Shown here piece after piece: positions 60,178-64,000 of a DNA stretch of 64,000 nucleotides. The notes under the pieces are model-generated. The model saw only the letters and a program-made list of their open reading frames with translations, did no database searches and was not told where the DNA came from. Position 1 is the first letter of the stretch. Each line of letters starts with the position of its first letter. Both the position numbers and the translations under genes were made by a program. Origin of the DNA: Natrinema versiforme (GTDB lineage: Archaea; Halobacteriota; Halobacteria; Halobacteriales; Natrialbaceae). The stretch covers positions 1-64,000 of the forward strand of contig NZ_CP040331.1 in assembly GCF_005576615.1 (NCBI RefSeq), in the 5' to 3' direction.

Positions 60178-60729
60178 TTAGGGGTCAGTACTCCGCTGAC
60201 GACGGACCTGTTCGGGTATTGGAACCCAGGGGTGTGCTTCCCAGCAATGCCGAGCGTGGCTTTGCGGTGAGTCGAACTCTCTACTACAGGATCCACACTC
60301 GTAGGTGGCATCGGGCCAAGGCTCGCTGACGAACATCGCTGTCACCGTCGTCGCCACCGGCTCGGGGGCCTCGCTCCGCGTAACGTACCTGTAGCCGAGA
60401 ACCGTCCGTTGCCCCATCGCTGTTCGGGCGATCTCGGTTGGCTTGTCCTCGGGGAGATACACCCAGCGAACGAAGTCGTCGACCGATTTCTTGGCTGAGG
60501 GCTGGAGGATGAACCATCGCTCGTGGTCATCTCGGAACAGGTAGCGTTCGGTCCCCCTGTTTTGGAGGTATATTGGGTCACCCCTGCCCGGGACGAGCCG
60601 TAGTCCGAGCGACGTCGATACCGGCTTCAACAGCTGGTCGACGACCGATGGGCCGTCATCTGTCTGGCTGTCCGAATCAGCCTCCGCTCCGAATTCATCG
60701 AGACTGGCATTCGTGGTCACGGGGACCAC
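60178..60729 (-). CDS. Protein with C-terminal C2H2-like zinc finger
   Basis: GTG 60729 starts 183 residues. The core (LGLRLVPGRGDPIYLQNRG; FILQPSAKKSVDDFVRWVYL) is beta-rich, and the end has ECGSCSREFDSPQSHARHCWEAH, a C2H2-like finger. The start overlaps the stop of the GNAT-like gene, so it is the last gene of a four-gene operon. Function unknown. Confidence 0.6.
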   Translation of the reverse strand: MVPVTTNASLDEFGAEADSDSQTDDGPSVVDQLLKPVSTSLGLRLVPGRGDPIYLQNRGTERYLFRDDHERWFILQPSAKKSVDDFVRWVYLPEDKPTEIARTAMGQRTVLGYRYVTRSEAPEPVATTVTAMFVSEPWPDATYECGSCSREFDSPQSHARHCWEAHPWVPIPEQVRRQRSTDP

Positions 60730-61382
60730 CTCCCGAGTGAGGCCTGTTCCCGGTCGGACTCAGCTGGAACTTCGCAGAGAAACCGCCACTTTGGCTGCTC
60801 TCGGATCTGCTTATCGGGGCGATTTCCCGCTTGGCCGGGGTCCGTTTTACCGGCACAGTGCCAGCCCTTGTCTCTGAGCGCTTTGATCATCGAGCCGTCG
60901 AAGTCGGCTCGCACGAACGTCAGCAGGAGCCGAACGCCTCGTCGCCGACCGTGCCGACGCACGAATCGTTCCATCGACCGGGCGAGGGCGGCAGAGGCGA
61001 GATTGGGGAAATCGACGCCGATGCAAATCCGTGCTGCCTCGACGATTTCGTTACCCTCGAATCGCGTTCCGTCGTACTCCAGCGAGCGAATCAGCGGATA
61101 GCGCCACGTAATCGCACCTAGTAGCTGGTCCTGGTAACAGAGTCCGTGATGGACGAGATTCGTCCGGGGGACATCGTCCATATAGGAGTGATGTGCTTCG
61201 TAGATCGCGCCGGCGACATGGCGCGGGATCGATTCGATATGGACGCGCTCTGCGAACCGCAAACCGAGCGGCGCCGTGACCGGCTGCCCCTCCCGATGGA
61301 TGGGACACGAGCACCCCTCGGGGGTAGGCGTATATTGGAAGCCGGTACTCCGTATTTGGTCTAGAGAGTGAGTTTCGGTCAC
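60717..61382 (-). CDS. GNAT-like acyltransferase, possibly Mom-like
   Basis: GTG 61382 starts 221 residues. CSCPIHR begins the protein; the core LCYQDQLLGAITWRYPLIRS, then ARICIGVDFPNLASAALARSMERFV and RRRGVRLLLTFVRADFDGSMIKALRDKGWHCAG fits a GNAT fold with a final G-F/W step. Phage Mu Mom, which modifies adenine in DNA, has a related layout. It overlaps the stop of the 43-aa gene by four bases (GTGA). Enzyme class is inferred; DNA modification is a guess. Confidence 0.5.
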   Translation of the reverse strand: MTETHSLDQIRSTGFQYTPTPEGCSCPIHREGQPVTAPLGLRFAERVHIESIPRHVAGAIYEAHHSYMDDVPRTNLVHHGLCYQDQLLGAITWRYPLIRSLEYDGTRFEGNEIVEAARICIGVDFPNLASAALARSMERFVRRHGRRRGVRLLLTFVRADFDGSMIKALRDKGWHCAGKTDPGQAGNRPDKQIREQPKWRFLCEVPAESDREQASLGRWSP

Positions 61383-61510
61383 GAGTCGGTGTCGTCGGTG
61401 CGCTCCTGTCGGTCGTTGTATCGCTCCAGTTCACGCCCGATTTTCTCGAGCGCCTCGACACCACGTTCGAGGAGCTGATGGGTGGCTCGCGCCAGTCGAA
61501 GCGTCTCCAT
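61379..61510 (-). CDS. 43-aa coiled-coil protein
   Basis: ATG 61510 encodes METLRLARATHQLLERGVEA and ends with TDDTDS. It is one amphipathic helix with heptads. Its start overlaps the stop of the DUF6166 gene and its stop overlaps the GNAT-like start, which supports translation. Confidence 0.6.
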   Translation of the reverse strand: METLRLARATHQLLERGVEALEKIGRELERYNDRQERTDDTDS

Positions 61511-62196
61511 CAGTGCTCCCCCTCCGGGGGTTCGATGAGGTCGTTGCTCTCTTCGGCGAGTTCTTGGATTACCCGTTCCACGTCAGCCTCCTCGACAACT
61601 GTCCGATGTGCGAGCGGGGCAGGATATGCCCGGTCACCCTGGCTGCAGAGCACGACCAGCCACTCGTCGCTTCCATCCCCGAGCACGATGTAGTGGTCGC
61701 GATCAGCGCGCTGGAACACTCTTCGATCAGGGCGAGAGACGGCTCGCCAGTTCTCGGGGAGCGTCGGTGACGGCCGTCCGCCGTCGGCGAGGGCGACGAC
61801 GTCGTCGGTAAGGGTCGCCATCGCGGCGTCGATCTCCTCGCCGGGGAGGTGCCAGCACGCCGCGGCACCGTCGCACTCCAGCTGCGAGACCACTTGATTC
61901 CGGAACGCAATGTAGTGCTCACGGGCGAACTGCTCATCGTCGTAGTAGTCGAGTAGGAGTGCGCACGCGAGCTGGGCGGGCCCGCTGCCACTGTATCCCC
62001 ACTCGAATCCGCTTGGACTGTGGTTAACGAGGTCGAGACTGCGTTCGAGGGAGAGCCGCCGATGCTCCGAGAGGTTCAGCACGACGGCTTGGCCGTCGAC
62101 GCGGAAGCCGACGTACTCGACTGCGTCTCGGTGAGACTGACCGGGCGATGCAACTGGAACCGATTCCGAACTGGCCATAGGTACATTCCTGTTCAT
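61510..62196 (-). CDS. DUF6166-like protein
   Basis: The protein starts MNRNVPMASSESVPVASPGQ (ATG 62196; ATG 62178 also possible). The core YVGFRVDGQAVVLNLSEHRR...SPSGFEWGYSGSGPAQLACALL and DDEQFAREHYIAF is typical of DUF6166 proteins found on plasmids and in phages. It leads the four-gene operon to 60178. The hairpin element at 62219-62253 precedes it. Confidence 0.68.
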   Translation of the reverse strand: MNRNVPMASSESVPVASPGQSHRDAVEYVGFRVDGQAVVLNLSEHRRLSLERSLDLVNHSPSGFEWGYSGSGPAQLACALLLDYYDDEQFAREHYIAFRNQVVSQLECDGAAACWHLPGEEIDAAMATLTDDVVALADGGRPSPTLPENWRAVSRPDRRVFQRADRDHYIVLGDGSDEWLVVLCSQGDRAYPAPLAHRTVVEEADVERVIQELAEESNDLIEPPEGEH

Positions 62197-62218
62197 TCGT
62201 TGCTCGGGGGCGGTTCGG

Positions 62219-62253
62219 TGACCCCCGCACCCCTCTCGGGGGCAATAAACACT
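62219..62253 (-). promoter_or_regulatory. T-tract/GC-hairpin element (DUF6166 operon)
   Basis: Minus strand GTTTATTGCCCCCGAGAG then GGGTGCGGGGGT; arms GCCCCC/GGGGGT. T-tract is interrupted by A. Confidence 0.52.
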
Positions 62254-62510
62254 ACCGCCCCGGAATGGAACATGAATTCTAGGCCAATTACTGACCGTAG
62301 AAGGCACCGAAACACCTGCTCAATAGACCTGCATAGCACATGGTAAGCTCCGGGTTCGAATGTGACAGTTTCCCCGCCAAGCGGGCTTGGTTATGCTAGT
62401 TGAACAAAACAAATCATCCGTCGCTACATAACCCTCCTCAAGGCCGTTGATGGGGGGTAACCAACACGCCTTCCGACTATTCAGTAGGGTAGATCCATTC
62501 CGGGATTGTG
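62254..62510. other. Non-coding stretch with half of the palindrome
   Basis: No gene. A single TAACCAACA arm at about 62457-62466 has no partner within 60 bases. The segment before it (GTTGATGGGGGG) is not repeated elsewhere. Confidence 0.4.
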
Positions 62511-63275
62511 TTAGGGCTGGACTTGATCGGTCGGACGGATGAGGACTTCGTTGATATCGACATGGGGTGGTTGCGAGACGACGAACGTGATCGTTCGAGC
62601 GATGTCGTCCGGCTGAAGGGGACGCAGCCCCGCTGCGTATTCCTCGATACCCTCTTTGATTTCGTCGTCAGGGATGTGTTCGAGGAGTTCTGTCGCGACC
62701 GAGCCCGGTTCGATTGTCGCCACCCTGATCCCGTCTGCCGCAACGTCCAACCGGAGTGAATCGCCGAACATCTTCACACCGGCCTTTGCCGCGTTGTAGT
62801 GCGACCCGTTCTCCATGAGGAACCGTCCGACGACCGAGGAGAGATTGACGATGTGACCGCTCTCTTGCTCCAGCATCGTCGGAATGACTGCGTGGGTGAG
62901 TGTGATTAGGCCAGTTAGATTGACGTCGATAGTGGTCTGAAGCGTCTCCCGATCCGCATCAGCGATGTGGGTGAGAGGCATGTATCCCGCGTTGTTCACG
63001 AGAATGTCGATTCGACCGTATTCTTCGGTCGTCGCGTCGACGAGCGCGTCGATGTCGTCGTCGTTCGTAATATCGGTCGGTACGACGAGTGCATCGCCAT
63101 CGTCCGCTTCGATCTGTGTTTGGAGTGCCTCCAATTCACCTTCCCGTCGTGCAGCGAGGACAACACTGGCGCCACGGGATGCGAGTGACTTTGCCGTCGC
63201 CTCACCGATCCCGGAGGACGCTCCAGTGACAATCGCAACCTTTCCATCCAGTTCGGAGCCGAAATCGTCTGACAT
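62511..63275 (-). CDS. Short-chain dehydrogenase/reductase
   Basis: ATG 63275 starts 254 residues with the classical SDR pattern: nucleotide site TGASSGIGEA, NNAG, catalytic Ser in NLSSVVG and Y-x3-K as HYNAAKAG. The Arg-rich segment AARREGEL suggests NADP preference. The substrate cannot be told. It diverges in style from plasmid genes and may be metabolic cargo. Confidence 0.88.
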   Translation of the reverse strand: MSDDFGSELDGKVAIVTGASSGIGEATAKSLASRGASVVLAARREGELEALQTQIEADDGDALVVPTDITNDDDIDALVDATTEEYGRIDILVNNAGYMPLTHIADADRETLQTTIDVNLTGLITLTHAVIPTMLEQESGHIVNLSSVVGRFLMENGSHYNAAKAGVKMFGDSLRLDVAADGIRVATIEPGSVATELLEHIPDDEIKEGIEEYAAGLRPLQPDDIARTITFVVSQPPHVDINEVLIRPTDQVQP

Positions 63276-63330
63276 CAACTGGAAGGAGGAGCATGACGGC
63301 GTTGAGGGTGATGCTATCTGGAAAGGGGGT

Positions 63331-63990
63331 TTATATGGCCGGCTCGCCGAGCGAGGAAGTGAGGAGTCGACGCTCGCCGCGTCGGAGGAGAGCTGACAGT
63401 GAGGGTTGTGAAATATCTAGTTCCTCAGCGAGTTCCTCGGCTGTGACTTGGCGCGGACTCTCGTAGTACCCACGGGAGATGGCGAGCCTCAGTGCCTCAC
63501 GTTGCCGGTCGGTTAACCCATCCTGTAGCTGGTTCTCAGAGCTGGACGGGTCAGGCGTGATAGAGATGAGCTCGAATGAAATCCCGTTGTCTTCACACGT
63601 CATACGGAATTCGTTGAACGTCTCGTGGTCTTTGAAAACCTTCGTCTCACGCCAGCCCTCTGGTGTGATGGTCGTCGATTCCATTTTGGCTACCCCAGAG
63701 CGACTGTTGTCGAACGACTCGAAGGGAGTATCATCAAGATCGACATGGAGTTCGTAGACGGTCTTGTCGTCTGTTTCTCCGAGTAGGGTTACTTCTTCGA
63801 CTTCGTCGAGCGCAGCCAGTTCCTTTTCGGAGACGTCGTCGTCGATGTCGATTTCGACGACAAACGCTTGGACATCTGGCTGGAGACAAAGCGCATGCGT
63901 ACATGTGATTTCGTCCGGCTGGAGTTCCGTCGTGATACTGACGAGTGGAAGAGACGATGATCGGAGGTAAAATTCTGTAGTGACGGTCAT
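63331..63990 (-). CDS. HTH-10 (bacterio-opsin activator-like) regulator
   Basis: The 219-residue protein has an N-terminal sensing region and a C-terminal HTH-10 domain (LTDRQREALRLAISRGYYES then TAEELAEELDISQPSLSALL) as in haloarchaeal Bat-like regulators. Its start (63990) lies near the window edge and its stop is 56 bases upstream of the SDR gene on the same strand, so it may control or be cotranscribed with it. Confidence 0.85.
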   Translation of the reverse strand: MTVTTEFYLRSSSLPLVSITTELQPDEITCTHALCLQPDVQAFVVEIDIDDDVSEKELAALDEVEEVTLLGETDDKTVYELHVDLDDTPFESFDNSRSGVAKMESTTITPEGWRETKVFKDHETFNEFRMTCEDNGISFELISITPDPSSSENQLQDGLTDRQREALRLAISRGYYESPRQVTAEELAEELDISQPSLSALLRRGERRLLTSSLGEPAI

Positions 63991-64000
63991 TACACAGTAT

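Overview
The window is accessory DNA from a haloarchaeon (class Halobacteria), most likely part of a megaplasmid or fused plasmids. The evidence is a very acidic predicted proteome, three Orc1/Cdc6 initiators each beside arrays of origin repeats, a TFB transcription factor, a bacterio-opsin-activator type HTH-10 regulator, an ISH-type IS1595 transposase and IS200/IS605 (TnpB) remnants. No rRNA, ribosomal protein or core metabolic gene is visible. The genus cannot be told.

Layout. 1-5.3 kb: a frameshifted Eco57I-like DNA methyltransferase locus, then a wHTH/nucleotidyltransferase/wHTH operon. 5.4-8.9 kb: replication module A (107-aa companion gene, origin repeats, orc1/cdc6, a DNA polymerase B remnant). 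8.9-16.9 kb: IS scars, a HEPN-type protein, zinc-ribbon and PH-like small proteins, an Mrr-like nuclease and a complete IS1595 element. 17-21 kb: replication module C with its own repeat family, the third orc1/cdc6, companion gene and wHTH. 21-26 kb: an island on the minus strand with a Ro60 (TROVE) gene, about 15 tRNA genes and three tandem structured RNAs that look like Y RNAs. 26-38 kb: toxin-antitoxin and defence-like genes, wHTH regulators, a PIN-like protein, a tfb gene and a lipoprotein. 39.4-43.6 kb: replication module B, a near copy of module A in inverted orientation. 43.6-50 kb: VapBC, a SWIM protein, a wHTH/nucleotidyltransferase pair, ArdC and conserved haloarchaeal plasmid genes. 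50-56.5 kb: copper and mercury resistance (HMA chaperone, copper ATPase, ArsR-like regulator, a broken flavoprotein, MerA, HxlR regulator). 56.5-64 kb: DUF932, a GmrSD-like restriction enzyme, an operon with a GNAT/Mom-like protein, an SDR and an HTH-10 regulator.

The strongest candidate for an undescribed system is the Ro60 island. Immediately upstream of the Ro60 gene lie three tandem RNAs. Each has an outer helix, a 4x7 internal loop (TCGA opposite RRTTNYC) and a 9-bp inner helix. The helices differ in sequence between copies but keep pairing, which is covariation. Each encloses a T-arm-like hairpin. They are embedded in a tRNA array with virus-like small genes. This reads as an archaeal Ro60-Y RNA ribonucleoprotein travelling with a tRNA array.

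Two further features tie the window together. One palindrome (TTAACCAACA, 20-22 bp, TGTTGGTTAA) occurs nine times, mostly in promoter regions. A second shared element, a T-tract plus GC hairpin, precedes seven accessory genes. Several genes carry single small indels, so either decay, phase variation or residual sequencing error must be kept in mind.
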